Source: Clostridia bacterium (GTDB lineage: Bacteria; Bacillota; Clostridia; UMGS1883). Taken from it: a stretch of 34,631 bases of DNA. The notes below the pieces were generated by a model. It ran no database searches. It was not told the DNA's origin and saw only the letters and a list, made by a program, of their open reading frames with translations. The translations under genes were made by a program, and so were the position numbers. Location: assembly GCA_017547445.1 (NCBI GenBank), contig JAFYPR010000068.1, positions 1 through 34,631 on the forward strand. The letters are read 5' to 3'. Shown piece by piece: positions 18,937 to 27,544 of the stretch (within the stretch, counting starts at the first letter, position 1; each line of letters starts with the position of its first letter).

Positions 18937-19299
18937 TTACCACTTCGGCATTACACGGATTTTGTTCCCGTTCTGCCTCTCCTTAACTCTGCCCTTGCCT
19001 TCTTCAACATATTTATAAAAAAGACTCTTTTTATTATCGTCACCTGTCAACAAGTAACAATTGTTTTCAATTATCGCGTTATGGAACAAATCATTGCACC
19101 ATATTTTTTCACCACTCACCATTGTAGGATGCTTCTCTGCCCCCGTGTTCAGCCATAAATACTTTTTAGAAACAAGCACCTCTAATTCTGAAAGCGTATC
19201 CTCCAGGAAGTTTATAAACTTTCTCTCGGAAAGCTCCACATCCAACGGGAGCCTCAAGCATACCTTTTCATATAATTCCTTAACCGTCATTTCAATCAC
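18937..19299 (-). CDS. Small head-completion/connector protein (probable)
   Basis: Up to 120 residues from GTG 19299, or 117 from ATG 19290 (TVKELYEKVCLRLP); neither start has a strong ribosome site. It is helical at the N-terminus (ELYEKVCLRLPLDVELSERKFINFLEDTLSELEVLV), with YLWLNTG and a basic C-terminus (KGRVKERQNGNKIRVMPKW). The gene follows the capsid terminator at 19304-19344 and precedes the adaptor by 18 nt. That position fits a head-completion protein. Because a strong terminator precedes it, its expression needs read-through or a promoter I cannot see. Confidence 0.6.
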   Translation of the reverse strand: MIEMTVKELYEKVCLRLPLDVELSERKFINFLEDTLSELEVLVSKKYLWLNTGAEKHPTMVSGEKIWCNDLFHNAIIENNCYLLTGDDNKKSLFYKYVEEGKGRVKERQNGNKIRVMPKW

Positions 19300-19303
19300 C
19301 CAA

Positions 19304-19344
19304 CTAAAAAAACAAAGGCAGGCAAGGCATTGCCCGCCTTTGTT
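19304..19344 (-). terminator. Rho-independent terminator after the capsid gene
   Basis: On the minus strand AACAAAGGCGGGCA pairs with TGCCTGCCTTTGTT (14 bp with one G-U pair) over a 6-nt loop and is followed by seven T. It lies 22 nt past the capsid stop. It probably limits read-through so that capsid mRNA is in excess over tail mRNA. Confidence 0.9.
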
Positions 19345-19365
19345 TTATCTTCTGATTATTTTCTC

Positions 19366-20583
19366 TTACGCTGCAATATCGCAGTTTGTAAGCTTGAACA
19401 TGCCGCCGGGGTTACGGTAGATATAGTTACCATAGCTTGTCATAAGCGCACCGTACTTGCTTGTACCGGGAATAAGCTGGAATGCAACCGCTTCGGGAGC
19501 CGCCTTCGCATAGTCAAGCTTGGACATATACGGAATAATATCCTTTGTGGAAAGACCAATCATTTCGCCCTTCTTCACAAACTGCTCCTCATACACGTCA
19601 ACCCTGTCTGTACCATGGATAAAGGAAAGGCTCTTAAATCCGCCTTCACCCTCGTTCTTAGAAATAATCTGTGTGCCGCTTGCCTGAATTTCTTCCGCAA
19701 AGGCATCATATGCACCTGCGCCTGCGGCAATAACGTCAATCTTGCCGTTCTTCCTTCTTGCACTTCTCATCGCATCTCTCATCTTGTTAAATGTAAGGTC
19801 GTGACCCACATCAATCACCTTGGGTTTAACCCAAAGATTCTTAGCCTTTTCAATGCCGGCAATCTCTGTAACAGACTCATCAAATAACGCATCAATACCT
19901 GTGATTTCGTTACCATAAGAATTCTGAAGTGTAATAAATGCTTCAGCTGCCACAGTAATGCTCTGTCCTTCAAAGTAAACTGTTGCACTGCCGTCAGCAT
20001 TATCTGCAACGTCTGTAATTCTCGCCTTCTTGTATGTAGGTTCACTTCCTACTGCAGCTCCCTTGGGGTAAATGTCAACCAAAATGCCTGCTATAAGATT
20101 TCTGCCGTCATCCACTTTTACAGACTCTGCACCGGCAGCCTGAGCCGTAATTGTAGCCAAAACGCCTGTGCCGTTGCCGAAAAGCGCTCTGCCGAACTGC
20201 CACTGCGCTGTTTCAGTAGCACCTTCCAGCTCATCCTGGACATAGTTAATCATCTGAGCCTTGCTCATGTCGCTTCTTGCAAGGCGGTCATAAAGCTCAA
20301 TTGCCACCTGGAACTCAACAGGGGTTTCAGTGTATCTCTTTCTGATGCGGTTTGCTGCCTTTGCGGCGTTTTCGCCTGTCAGGTCACCAAAGCCTGCACC
20401 GCCTACTAAACCAACGGGAACAGGGCAAGTAATTACATCACTGCCGTCATACCCCTTATTGTTTGCCCAAATCTTCTTTGCAATGAAGCTGGATTCTGTA
20501 AAAATCGCATTACGCATCGCATCAATATACCCCTCTTTAAGGATCGTATCCGCAATCGCAATTAAATTATCCTGATATGTCAT
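19366..20583 (-). CDS. Major capsid protein, HK97-type fold
   Basis: 405 residues from ATG 20583, with an AAAGGATG site. It resembles HK97-fold major capsid proteins of short-tailed Firmicutes phages: an N-terminal arm (LIAIADTILKEGYIDAMRNAIFTESSFIAKKI), a central helix (ETAQWQFGRALFGNGTGVLATI), a beta insertion (about residues 155-225), and a C-terminal A-domain-like part (KIDVIAAGAGAYDAFAEEI ... SFIHGTDRVDVYEEQFVKKGEMIGL). It lies between the scaffold-like gene and a strong terminator, the usual capsid position. No long delta domain is visible, consistent with a separate scaffold gene upstream. Confidence 0.85.
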   Translation of the reverse strand: MTYQDNLIAIADTILKEGYIDAMRNAIFTESSFIAKKIWANNKGYDGSDVITCPVPVGLVGGAGFGDLTGENAAKAANRIRKRYTETPVEFQVAIELYDRLARSDMSKAQMINYVQDELEGATETAQWQFGRALFGNGTGVLATITAQAAGAESVKVDDGRNLIAGILVDIYPKGAAVGSEPTYKKARITDVADNADGSATVYFEGQSITVAAEAFITLQNSYGNEITGIDALFDESVTEIAGIEKAKNLWVKPKVIDVGHDLTFNKMRDAMRSARRKNGKIDVIAAGAGAYDAFAEEIQASGTQIISKNEGEGGFKSLSFIHGTDRVDVYEEQFVKKGEMIGLSTKDIIPYMSKLDYAKAAPEAVAFQLIPGTSKYGALMTSYGNYIYRNPGGMFKLTNCDIAA

Positions 20584-20601
20584 TATGTATCATCCTTTCT
20601 T

Positions 20602-21594
20602 TTAACCGAAGAACTTTTTCTTCATTTTTTCTCTTGCCTCAGCCATTGTCTGGGGCTTCTTTTCTGCCTTATAAGGTTCTGCCTGGGAAAAACTTCCACC
20701 CATAGGCACAACAGGTACCTCACCTGTAGATTTCAGCTTTTCAAGCCGGTCCTTTTCAATCGCCATCTTGAACTCTTCATTCTTGCGGTAAAGGTCCATC
20801 AGCTCATCCACACTCATGCCTGTCTTATCTTTTTCAATCGCTTCCAGACCCTTATTCATAATGTAAGCAGCAATTCTCGCCTGCACGGGGTTTTCATAAG
20901 CTTTGAGAACCGCGTCTCTTCCGATAAGTGCCTCTATAGCATCGCTCTTTGCTCCATATCCGGGGAAATCTTCCTCCATATGGCTCAAAAGCTTAATAGC
21001 CTTCGCTATACCACTCTGTCTCTCAGCTTCGTCTCTCTCTGCCAGAATAGGCGCCGCCTCGCTCTTTAAAGCTTCTAAAAGATATGTAACAAGGTTTTCC
21101 TTCGCCTTGCCTCTTTCTTCGTCCGTACCATACAGAAATGCTGAAAAATCAACGCCGTCCAAAGCGCCTGTGGCAACCGCTGTAATACCTTCCTTGCCAA
21201 GCTCTCCACTCTGCTCCAACGCCTTACGAAGGTTTTCAATTTCTTCCTTCTGAGCTTTGTTTTCAGCAATCAAAGCCTCAGCATCAATATTGGCTCCCTC
21301 CCCGAGGGAGCTGTCACCGTCAGGTGACTGAGGGAGTGCTGCATCATCCCCACCCGCTTCGGTCCCATCAAGGTTTTCCACATCGCCTCCCTTGCCTAAA
21401 GGGAGGGGGACCGCGTCAGCGGTGGAGGGATTTTCCTCATCAGGAACTTCTTCCGTTTCCGCCATAGGTGCATCTGCAACTACCGAGCTTTCCGGGGCGG
21501 TTTCCCCTTCAGGAATGTTTTCAAGTGCCGCTTCTTCAGCCTCAAGCTTCTTCTTTACCTTTTCCTTAGCTTCTTTAAAAAAATCTTTACTCAT
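20602..21594 (-). CDS. Capsid scaffolding-like protein
   Basis: 330 residues from ATG 21594 (MSKDFFKEAKEKVKKKLE), chosen because GGAAG lies about 10 nt upstream and the longer frame would overlap the portal gene. It is acidic and helical, with a low-complexity middle and a basic C-terminal tail (TMAEAREKMKKKFFG), which is the classic scaffold layout: an acidic body plus a basic helix that binds capsid protein. It lies between portal and capsid, as expected. Residues about 55-103 are encoded by two palindromic repeats (21293-21338 and 21387-21434), so part of the linker is repeat-derived. No protease motif was seen. Confidence 0.75.
   Translation of the reverse strand: MSKDFFKEAKEKVKKKLEAEEAALENIPEGETAPESSVVADAPMAETEEVPDEENPSTADAVPLPLGKGGDVENLDGTEAGGDDAALPQSPDGDSSLGEGANIDAEALIAENKAQKEEIENLRKALEQSGELGKEGITAVATGALDGVDFSAFLYGTDEERGKAKENLVTYLLEALKSEAAPILAERDEAERQSGIAKAIKLLSHMEEDFPGYGAKSDAIEALIGRDAVLKAYENPVQARIAAYIMNKGLEAIEKDKTGMSVDELMDLYRKNEEFKMAIEKDRLEKLKSTGEVPVVPMGGSFSQAEPYKAEKKPQTMAEAREKMKKKFFG
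21293..21338 (-). repeat. Palindromic repeat coding in frame (DSSLGEGAN type), copy in scaffold gene
   Basis: Two hairpins, GCTCCCTC-cccg-GAGGGAGC (sharing bases) and GTCACC/GGTGAC, end in CTGAGGGAGTG. They are read as LPQSPDGDSSLGEGAN. Nearly the same DNA occurs at 29550-29593 in the ParB-like gene, and a relative at 30234-30282. Confidence 0.85.
21387..21434 (-). repeat. Palindromic repeat coding in frame, second copy in scaffold gene
   Basis: CTCCCTT-gcct-AAAGGGAG is followed by GACCGCGTCAGCGGT and GGAGGGATT; it is read as NPSTADAVPLPLGKGG. This is the same two-hairpin layout as the 21293 copy, about 50 nt away, with a different loop and second stem. Confidence 0.75.
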
Positions 21595-21608
21595 TTCTCT
21601 CACTTCCT

Positions 21609-23570
21609 TTACATCACTGCAGGCATTTGCGCCTTCTTCTGCTCGCACCTGGCCTCATGTGCACTGTAATGCGCCAGCACAAGCTCTGCCCATTGCGGCT
21701 TTGTTCGCCTTAACTGTTCAAATTCTGCCGACAGAATGAACCGCTTATGCTCCTCTGCGTGTATTTCGTCATCATCATAGGAATTAATATCGCAAAACAT
21801 CCCCTGCCTCATGTACACAGTTTCCCTCTGGGCGCTTTGTACCTGCAGGCTGTTCATATCCATAATTTCCGTGAAGTTTCCTAATTTCGCTTTCTGTAAC
21901 ACAAAGTTTTTCACCCTTTGGCTCGTCACACCGTTTTCATCTGCAAAATATCCAAGGCTCATGAACATCTTGAATCTTTCAAGTTGCATATCTTCACTCA
22001 CAATAAGCTGATTTTGTGCGTCAAAGTCAACCTCATAGCTTGTTATATCTTCGCTTGTAAAGATAAGCGCATTGCCAATTTCATTCAGACCCACACATTC
22101 CACAACTCTCGGAATCGTTGAATACCGCTTATAGAGCACAAGCCACATCACGGCAAGCCCCTTCACGCTCTCGCGCATATACTCGCCAGTCTGAGCCATC
22201 CTTGTGTTATCAATCTCCTTAAGCTCTTCAATACCTTTGCCACTCTTAATTCCGCTCGGAGCTGCACCTACCATCTGCATTTGACTTACACCCGATACGT
22301 ACTCCATATCATTTTCAAGCTTTTCAATGGTAGTTATTACTTCTCCCGGAAGCCTGTCAATAGGCATATTTGTCGGTTTTTGAGATCCTTGTTTATACTC
22401 AATAATACGGCCGTCACGTCTTCCATACATTTCCAGGCTGTCAACATCAATACTTCCTTCTTCCGCTAAAAGCTCTCCCACAGCAAGACGTTTTATGTAC
22501 TCTCCTACAGAATTCTTAGCGTCGTTATAAGCTCTCTGCAAAGGAATTAAATCCTCAATCACACTCTTGCCAAAAAACTGTCCCGGAATACTCTTGCACT
22601 TAAACTGACTCAGCGGGATAATTCCACCGGGCAACTCCCCGTTGTAAAGAATAACTCCCTCTTCAACGTCTGCCATTGTAATACATCTGCCGTTAGGGAA
22701 TTCTCGTCCGGGTTTTTCGTAATATGTAATTATCCTCACGGCATGTCTTTTCTCGCTTTGGCTCAAAATATTGCCTGTGCATTCCTTTTCAATACCATAG
22801 CTTATAGGCTTTGGTGTAACGGTAAAGGTCTGTATGGTTTCTCCGTCGGTTTTAATGTTGTATCGGTCATAAGCTTCTTTTCTGTTTATAACCTGCACAA
22901 CCATAATACTGTTTTGGTTTTCGATGCCTTCAACCATTACATCATCGGGATACACCTCAAAATTACTGAGAAGGGAATATTCTACATCGCCTTCGTGAAC
23001 TTCACGCCGTTTTACATTGATGCTTCCATCCTCTTCAAGCTCCGTATATTCTTCAATCGTCGTAACTCTGCCCTTTGCACTGTTCCAACCGCATACCCAG
23101 AAACCTCCACCCGTGATTTCATTCCACATAATAGCCTGATTCTTCTTCTGATTGAATCCACTGACATCCATCATGTGGTTTATAATCTTACTGCACACGT
23201 CAGCCTTTGCCGCATCGTCTACATCGTTACGTCTGGGTTTCACACTCATGGCATAGTCAATTTTTTGCAAATTAGCAGCTCTCGTCTCAATAATAGGAGC
23301 AATTCGGTTGTAAACCTCTCTCTCCTTCTGCTTATTGAGCGGCAACAACTGTTCAATGCCAAAATCTCTGTATGTATTAATGTCACAATATTGATTGCCC
23401 ATGTAAAAGTTAGCATTTAATGTCCACCTTAATTCATAAGGCATCCTCTCCTGCTTTCTTCTCCCGAACTCCTCACGGATGAACGCAATCAAATCTGCGT
23501 TGTCCTTTTCTGCCTTTCGCTTTTCCCAATCCGCTTCACTTTGTTGGAAGAACAAATCTCTCAAAATCAT
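21609..23570 (-). CDS. Portal protein, P22-like
   Basis: 653 residues. It resembles the large portal proteins of short-tailed phages related to P22: an N-terminal part (RWTLNANFYMGNQYCDINTYRDFG), NRIAPIIETRAANLQKIDYAMSVKP near residue 90, a clip/stem region (SIPGQFFGKSVIEDLIPLQRAYNDAKNSVGEYI near 320-350), and a helical wing and crown region after 420 (SGIKSGKGIEELKEIDNTRMAQTGEYMRESVKG). The dodecameric portal forms the DNA entry vertex and binds terminase. Its start overlaps the end of the small membrane-protein gene by 4 nt (ATGA), and the scaffold gene starts 15 nt after its stop. The size matches the family. Confidence 0.88.
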   Translation of the reverse strand: MILRDLFFQQSEADWEKRKAEKDNADLIAFIREEFGRRKQERMPYELRWTLNANFYMGNQYCDINTYRDFGIEQLLPLNKQKEREVYNRIAPIIETRAANLQKIDYAMSVKPRRNDVDDAAKADVCSKIINHMMDVSGFNQKKNQAIMWNEITGGGFWVCGWNSAKGRVTTIEEYTELEEDGSINVKRREVHEGDVEYSLLSNFEVYPDDVMVEGIENQNSIMVVQVINRKEAYDRYNIKTDGETIQTFTVTPKPISYGIEKECTGNILSQSEKRHAVRIITYYEKPGREFPNGRCITMADVEEGVILYNGELPGGIIPLSQFKCKSIPGQFFGKSVIEDLIPLQRAYNDAKNSVGEYIKRLAVGELLAEEGSIDVDSLEMYGRRDGRIIEYKQGSQKPTNMPIDRLPGEVITTIEKLENDMEYVSGVSQMQMVGAAPSGIKSGKGIEELKEIDNTRMAQTGEYMRESVKGLAVMWLVLYKRYSTIPRVVECVGLNEIGNALIFTSEDITSYEVDFDAQNQLIVSEDMQLERFKMFMSLGYFADENGVTSQRVKNFVLQKAKLGNFTEIMDMNSLQVQSAQRETVYMRQGMFCDINSYDDDEIHAEEHKRFILSAEFEQLRRTKPQWAELVLAHYSAHEARCEQKKAQMPAVM

Positions 23571-23770
23571 TTACCCTTCTCCCACCTTTCGTGCCAGCTG
23601 TCGGGTTTCTTTGTCTTATGTGCTGCGTTTAACAAGGTATTAAGAACACCGCTATCATTACAAGGTTCTTCTCTCGCCTTTGGTGTTACTGCCTTCCAGA
23701 TGAGCACATCAAATGCTGCCAAGGCAAAAAATATCAGCACCAAAAGCGAAATTATAATAATATCACTCAT
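23567..23770 (-). CDS. Small membrane protein before portal
   Basis: 67 residues from ATG 23770, with an AGGGATAGGA site. One strong membrane helix (residues about 3-26, IIIISLLVLIFFALAAFDVLIW) is followed by a polar, Lys-rich tail. It overlaps the portal start by 4 nt, so it is translationally coupled. I do not recognise the family; small membrane proteins at this position are common but of unknown role. Confidence 0.7.
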   Translation of the reverse strand: MSDIIIISLLVLIFFALAAFDVLIWKAVTPKAREEPCNDSGVLNTLLNAAHKTKKPDSWHERWEKGK

Positions 23771-23791
23771 ATTCCTATCCCTCGCTCGATG

Positions 23792-24082
23792 TTATTCCTC
23801 CGCCGCTTCTGTTTTCTGCTTTCCGTTTTTCTTAGGCTCCTTCTTTGAGGAAGCCGTCTGATCTGCCGGCTGAGGGAGATTTTCCCCGGTAACCACTGTC
23901 ACACCGGTCAAATCATTAAGTCTTCTGTTAAGTCCCCTGATGCACTCTTCGCATATAATCACGCTGGGGCCAAACCCGTCACTTGCCGACACATAAAAGG
24001 TGTCAACCCGTCTTCCGTTGCATCTGCAGCCCTTAATCTGACACTTGCCTGTTACCTTTTTGAAAATCTTAATTTTATTCAT
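23792..24082 (-). CDS. Small Cys-rich, zinc-binding-like protein
   Basis: 96 residues from ATG 24082. This start is chosen because a GGAGG site lies just upstream and the conserved promoter-like motif (24116-24144) would lie inside the longer frame. C14/C19/C21 in KCQIKGCRCN and C44/C47 in IICEECI could bind zinc. The last about 30 residues are a low-complexity Lys/Glu tail. It is the first gene of the portal-capsid unit. Function is unknown. Confidence 0.7.
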   Translation of the reverse strand: MNKIKIFKKVTGKCQIKGCRCNGRRVDTFYVSASDGFGPSVIICEECIRGLNRRLNDLTGVTVVTGENLPQPADQTASSKKEPKKNGKQKTEAAEE

Positions 24083-24115
24083 TTTCACGCCTCCATTCAT
24101 TCGTTGAATAGAGCG

Positions 24116-24144
24116 TATCACACTTTTTGACACACCGCGAAAAA
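24116..24144 (-). promoter_or_regulatory. Conserved phage promoter-like motif, copy 2
   Basis: TTTTTC, 17 nt, GTGATA on the minus strand, with GCGG after the hexamer. A start site about 7 nt past GTGATA would give a leader of about 25 nt with GGAGG before ATG 24082. It lies between the terminase stop and the portal-capsid unit. Confidence 0.7.
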
Positions 24145-24152
24145 TAGGATTT

Positions 24153-25643
24153 TTACCTTCCTCTCCTGTATCTCATCTGCTGACGGTAATGAAGTGCAGC
24201 TTTATTTGCCACCACTTCTTCAGGTGTTTTTTGTATATACATCACCGCAAAGTAACGGAGCGCATCCACGCTATGCGTCAAACTGTGAGGCTCTTTCGCA
24301 TAAATATCAGGCCGCTTCTTGTCCTTCTGTATTTTCGACAACGAATAAGAACACATCTCCGCACTTCCACGCTCAAACAGGAGCCTCGGAGCCTTTCCGT
24401 CTTCGTGATACAAAAGCTCCTTAAGCGCTGCACAACCTGCCGCAATATCATTACTGCTCTTAATTAGTACAACACCATTTTCACGGAACAAGTCAAATCT
24501 GCTCCTGCCCGTGCTTGTCTCTCTGTTCCACATATCAGGCGGAGCAAACACAGCTTTCGGCTTTCCTTCCTCCTCCCAATATCGTCTGATTTCCCTTGCC
24601 GCTTCACTAACAATCAAATCAGGGCAGTCAAGCTCACGAAAAACTCTGCACACACCCTTTTCATCAACCGAAATCCATTTAACGGAAAGCATATCCAAAC
24701 CATAGTCAATACTCTGGTAATAAACAAGCCGCTTCCTCTCCTCCGACTCCATGGGCGCAACTACGTGTACACTCGTATCGAATTCGGGGAAGAAGCTTCC
24801 TCCCGGTATAGTCAAAGCTTCCTCTACCGTCGCAGGATATTCCTGCAGAGTCTTGTCCTTTCCCATGGCTTCCACCGTCTCCGCATACCACTTCGCATCA
24901 CGGCTCGGATCAGCATACCAGGGGATAAAAATTCTGTTAAATCCCTTCGTCTCGTAATTAACAACAATGTCTTCAAATAGTGTCCCTCTCTCCATAGTTG
25001 ACAACCCGATGAACTTACCGCCGTTTTTTCTGTTAATCGTCGGGTATGCGGCCGTGTATGTTCTTTCTGCATAACTATGTGTGGCCCATTCGTCAAAAAT
25101 CAATAAATCTCCCGTAAAACCTCTACCGCCGTCCCCCGAAGTGGCAAAAGCTTCCATGACGCTCTTTTGTCCATCGTGATGCACAATCTCAACCTTTTCT
25201 GCCTTGGAGTTTATTTTTGCAATGCCCCCGTCACCAATTAAAAAGCTCATTCTCGGCAAAATAACCACGCCTGCTCTGCGTATCAGTTCTTTCGCTTCCT
25301 TTTCACCCTGAGACAAAATAATCACTCTGTACCCGGGATTTGCCACCATCTTTGTGACTGCATAAGCACACACGAGCCACGAAAATCCTAACTGTCTCGC
25401 CTTCAAAATTACCGTCTTTTTATTTTCGTCAATGGACAAAACCGCTTCCTTCTGTTCTTTCCAAAGCTTAAAAAGGCAAACACCGCCATCATCACTTTTG
25501 TCCTCAAAATATACAAAGTTCTCAATGAATTTCACAATATCGGTCTGACTGAGTCTTATTACTTTCTCCCTCGCTTTTTTCAAAGCTTCCGGCACATCAA
25601 TTCTGCACTCTGAACTCCGCACTTTGCATTTACTCAATGCCAT
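24153..25643 (-). CDS. terL: Terminase large subunit
   Basis: 496 residues. The ATPase part has a Walker A-like KARQLGFS (about residues 82-89), Walker B LLIFDEWA and a coupling motif LSTME. The nuclease part begins at YQSIDYGLDM and includes APPDMWN and HSVDALRYF near the C-terminus. It cuts and pumps DNA into the prohead through the portal. ATG 25643 overlaps the small-subunit gene by 14 nt. The first about 15 residues (KCKVRSSECRID) come from a TGCAGA-rich dispersed repeat, so the ancestral start may be further in, near residue 17. Otherwise length and motifs are normal. Confidence 0.92.
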   Translation of the reverse strand: MALSKCKVRSSECRIDVPEALKKAREKVIRLSQTDIVKFIENFVYFEDKSDDGGVCLFKLWKEQKEAVLSIDENKKTVILKARQLGFSWLVCAYAVTKMVANPGYRVIILSQGEKEAKELIRRAGVVILPRMSFLIGDGGIAKINSKAEKVEIVHHDGQKSVMEAFATSGDGGRGFTGDLLIFDEWATHSYAERTYTAAYPTINRKNGGKFIGLSTMERGTLFEDIVVNYETKGFNRIFIPWYADPSRDAKWYAETVEAMGKDKTLQEYPATVEEALTIPGGSFFPEFDTSVHVVAPMESEERKRLVYYQSIDYGLDMLSVKWISVDEKGVCRVFRELDCPDLIVSEAAREIRRYWEEEGKPKAVFAPPDMWNRETSTGRSRFDLFRENGVVLIKSSNDIAAGCAALKELLYHEDGKAPRLLFERGSAEMCSYSLSKIQKDKKRPDIYAKEPHSLTHSVDALRYFAVMYIQKTPEEVVANKAALHYRQQMRYRRGR

Positions 25644-26154
25644 TCACCGCCTTGAGCAGTTTTCTGTCATCTTCTGTAAGCCCCAGGTTCTGTGTAGACG
25701 CACCCGTCATCAACGCCTGCTTCTCATGCATCACATCAATAATGCCACCCAACTCTTTCAATCCGGGAACTGTAAATTCCCTTGCCTGCTTCTCCAGTAT
25801 AAAAACAAGCTTATTTCTCGCTTTGTCGTCAAGGTCTCTCCCCTCAATAACGTCCTCAATTATATCCATCAATTCTCCCGCGTCAGCTTGTGCCATAAAA
25901 AGCCTCTTTTTAACAAGCTCCATACCTTCGTTTATAATCTTCCATGCATTCTCAACAAAATTCTCTTTTCCTGTTTCTTCTGCAGTTTTTTCTGCTTCCG
26001 TCCTTTTCGGCTTTTCTCCGTTCACAATACGCCTTGCAGCACTTTCACTTATTTTGGCAGCATCTGCACACTTCTTAAAGCTCTCACCCGTCTGCCTCAT
26101 TGCAATTACAATTTCCTTCTGCTTATCAGTAATCTTTTTAGCCAATCTTTTCAC
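25630..26154 (-). CDS. terS: Terminase small subunit
   Basis: 174 residues from GTG 26154, or 172 from TTG 26148, which has better spacing to GAGAGG. The N-terminal helix-turn-helix (KQKEIVIAMRQTGESFKKCADAAKISESAARRIV, residues about 11-44) is the DNA-recognition part. The remainder is helical and likely oligomerises, and the C-terminus (LTEDDRKLLKAVNGIE) would contact the large subunit. Position directly before terL, with a 14-nt overlap, and the size fit the family. No direct specificity signature for packaging type was seen. Confidence 0.8.
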   Translation of the reverse strand: MKRLAKKITDKQKEIVIAMRQTGESFKKCADAAKISESAARRIVNGEKPKRTEAEKTAEETGKENFVENAWKIINEGMELVKKRLFMAQADAGELMDIIEDVIEGRDLDDKARNKLVFILEKQAREFTVPGLKELGGIIDVMHEKQALMTGASTQNLGLTEDDRKLLKAVNGIE

Positions 26155-26235
26155 CTCTCAATGTACGGGGACACACCTGTTGTACAGATATGTAGCCCAC
26201 TTGATTTAAAAGTTTTGTTCTATTATTCCGAGTGC

Positions 26236-26340
26236 TTATCTGTGGGTCAGGAATATCCCCGCCTTTACATACGCTTCGCTAAACATTTTGAAAGTGAGAT
26301 GTAAATGCAAACTTCTCATTTCACATTTCACATTTCTCAT
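26236..26340 (-). CDS. Possible 34-aa leader ORF
   Basis: ATG 26340 follows a GAGGAGTTAGGA ribosome-like site and a promoter-like motif, and runs to TAA 26236 (MRNVKCEMRSLHLHL ... FLTHR). The coding sequence contains short direct repeats and has no recognised family. Its position between the promoter and terS could make it a leader peptide. It could equally be chance. Confidence 0.3.
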   Translation of the reverse strand: MRNVKCEMRSLHLHLTFKMFSEAYVKAGIFLTHR

Positions 26341-26362
26341 TCCTAACTCCTCACCCAAACCC

Positions 26363-26391
26363 TAACACAAAAAAATGCAAACCGCGAAAAA
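26363..26391 (-). promoter_or_regulatory. Conserved phage promoter-like motif, copy 3
   Basis: TTTTTC, 17 nt, GTGTTA on the minus strand, with GCGG after the hexamer. It is the only recognisable promoter-like element before the terminase genes, about 210 nt upstream of terS. Confidence 0.65.
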
Positions 26392-26416
26392 AGGGACCTG
26401 CCAAAGCAAATCCCTT
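26387..26416 (-). terminator. Terminator-like hairpin joined to promoter copy 3
   Basis: On the minus strand AAGGGA and TCCCTT pair across a 14-nt loop and run straight into a T-run that is also the start of the promoter motif. It would end the unit that closes with the 66-aa gene. The stem is short, so confidence is moderate. Confidence 0.5.
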
Positions 26417-26494
26417 CTATTTTGCACACACGTACACACATGCTCGTGCGCTGCCATCATTCTTTTGCACACCAATAAGACAGGTCACCACCCG

Positions 26495-26695
26495 TCACTT
26501 TTTCTCTGCCTCCTTACAAAGTGCCTTATAAAAACTGCACTCCTTGTAATTCCCTGCACAATACGGATAAACAATCAACCTCCGCATTTTTTTATCATTG
26601 AACACAATATCTCCGATACCGCACTTCATAGTAAGCTTGTACGTACTCTCCTCTTCCCAGAAAGGGCACAATCCATAGAGTGGCAATTCTATCAC
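26495..26695 (-). CDS. Small Cys-rich phage protein
   Basis: 66 residues from GTG 26695 (or 63 from TTG 26686, which has better spacing to AAGGGAG). It has five Cys (CPFWEEE, MKCGIGD, YPYCAGNYKECSFYKALC) with conserved-looking spacing and could bind zinc. Such short proteins are frequent before terminase genes in Firmicutes phages. Function is unknown. It follows rep with a gap of about 100 nt in which I see no gene. Confidence 0.65.
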   Translation of the reverse strand: MIELPLYGLCPFWEEESTYKLTMKCGIGDIVFNDKKMRRLIVYPYCAGNYKECSFYKALCKEAEKK

Positions 26696-26796
26696 TCTCC
26701 CTTAAAGCTCTCTTCCTATACGTCATTTCGCTCTAAAACACACGACTTACAAGGCTAAACATAAAGGTGTCACATCACATCCTTTCACACCCGTTT

Positions 26797-27540
26797 TCAC
26801 GCAACAACTCTGTTCTTATATGTAGGGATTTTAACAAATTTGAAATTTAAAAAGCCGTTTACACCCTCGTAAACGTTTACTAATTTATATCCCTTTGGAG
26901 TCTTCGGAGGCTTGTCCACACTGTAATTTCTCTTTATTTCCCTTGCCTCTTCCTTCTCAGGCCGACTCACATTTTTAGTTTGTATCCATCTCTTGCCTTT
27001 TACTTCAATTGCATGGTCAAAGAGGTAATTGGCAAGAGATGTGTAATCTCGGCCGTGGTCAACACCGTTATAAAGGTTGTGAGCACGAAGCCTCTCTATT
27101 CTCATTGTCGTACCATTCTTCCACTTATCTATTATGTAATTCTCCCACACACCGTCTATAATAAGATGATGATGAAGTCTGCCGCTTTTTCTGCCATAAC
27201 CCGTTACCGCCATTATCTTTGCATTCTTAAACTTATATCTTATCTTTCGTATAAACTTTTTTAATTCCGCTTCAGCTTCCTTATAGTCCTTCGGCAAATG
27301 CTTGTCGTCATATGTGAGTGTTACATATAAACCTCCGTACTGGAATGTAGCATTTACATTCCCGATAAATCTCTTTCGGCTCTGCCTCTCGTTGGCAATA
27401 CGTTTTTCCTCATCAGTACGAGGACGAGAGAGCTTTCTCTGAATGTCGCTTGCATCCTTCACGCCTTCATTCACGGCGTAAACTTCAACATCCAACACAC
27501 AACCCGAGTATATTCTTCTTTTATATTTTTTGATGGCCAT
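26797..27540 (-). CDS. rep: HUH-type rolling-circle replication protein
   Basis: 247 residues from ATG 27540, with an AGGTGAGAG site. It matches phage and plasmid rolling-circle initiators: motif YVTLTYDDKHLP (residues 72-83), a metal-binding HUH motif LHHHLIIDG (H123-H125), and a candidate nucleophile in DYTSLANYLFDH (Y166 or Y172). Such enzymes nick one strand at the origin, stay linked to the 5' end through Tyr, and start strand displacement. A helical region (about 40-60) and a basic C-terminal part follow the pattern. It lies directly after a hairpin-rich block that could be its origin. For a tailed phage this replication type is unusual. Confidence 0.85.
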   Translation of the reverse strand: MAIKKYKRRIYSGCVLDVEVYAVNEGVKDASDIQRKLSRPRTDEEKRIANERQSRKRFIGNVNATFQYGGLYVTLTYDDKHLPKDYKEAEAELKKFIRKIRYKFKNAKIMAVTGYGRKSGRLHHHLIIDGVWENYIIDKWKNGTTMRIERLRAHNLYNGVDHGRDYTSLANYLFDHAIEVKGKRWIQTKNVSRPEKEEAREIKRNYSVDKPPKTPKGYKLVNVYEGVNGFLNFKFVKIPTYKNRVVA

Positions 27541-27544
27541 ACTC

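Larger units (their letters stand above)
26158..26494. other. Intergenic region between terS and the 66-aa gene
   Basis: 337 nt hold the third promoter-like motif, a terminator-like hairpin and a short candidate ORF. The remainder contains CATTTCACATTTCACATT-type short direct repeats (about 26318-26339) and no other recognisable gene. Confidence 0.7.

Noticed and set aside
21595..21648. Longer start (21648) for the scaffold-like gene
   Set aside because: It overlaps the portal end and lacks a ribosome site; ATG 21594 has one.
24083..24133. Longer start (24133) for the Cys-rich gene before the portal
   Set aside because: It would lie in the promoter-like motif; GGAGG is placed for ATG 24082.
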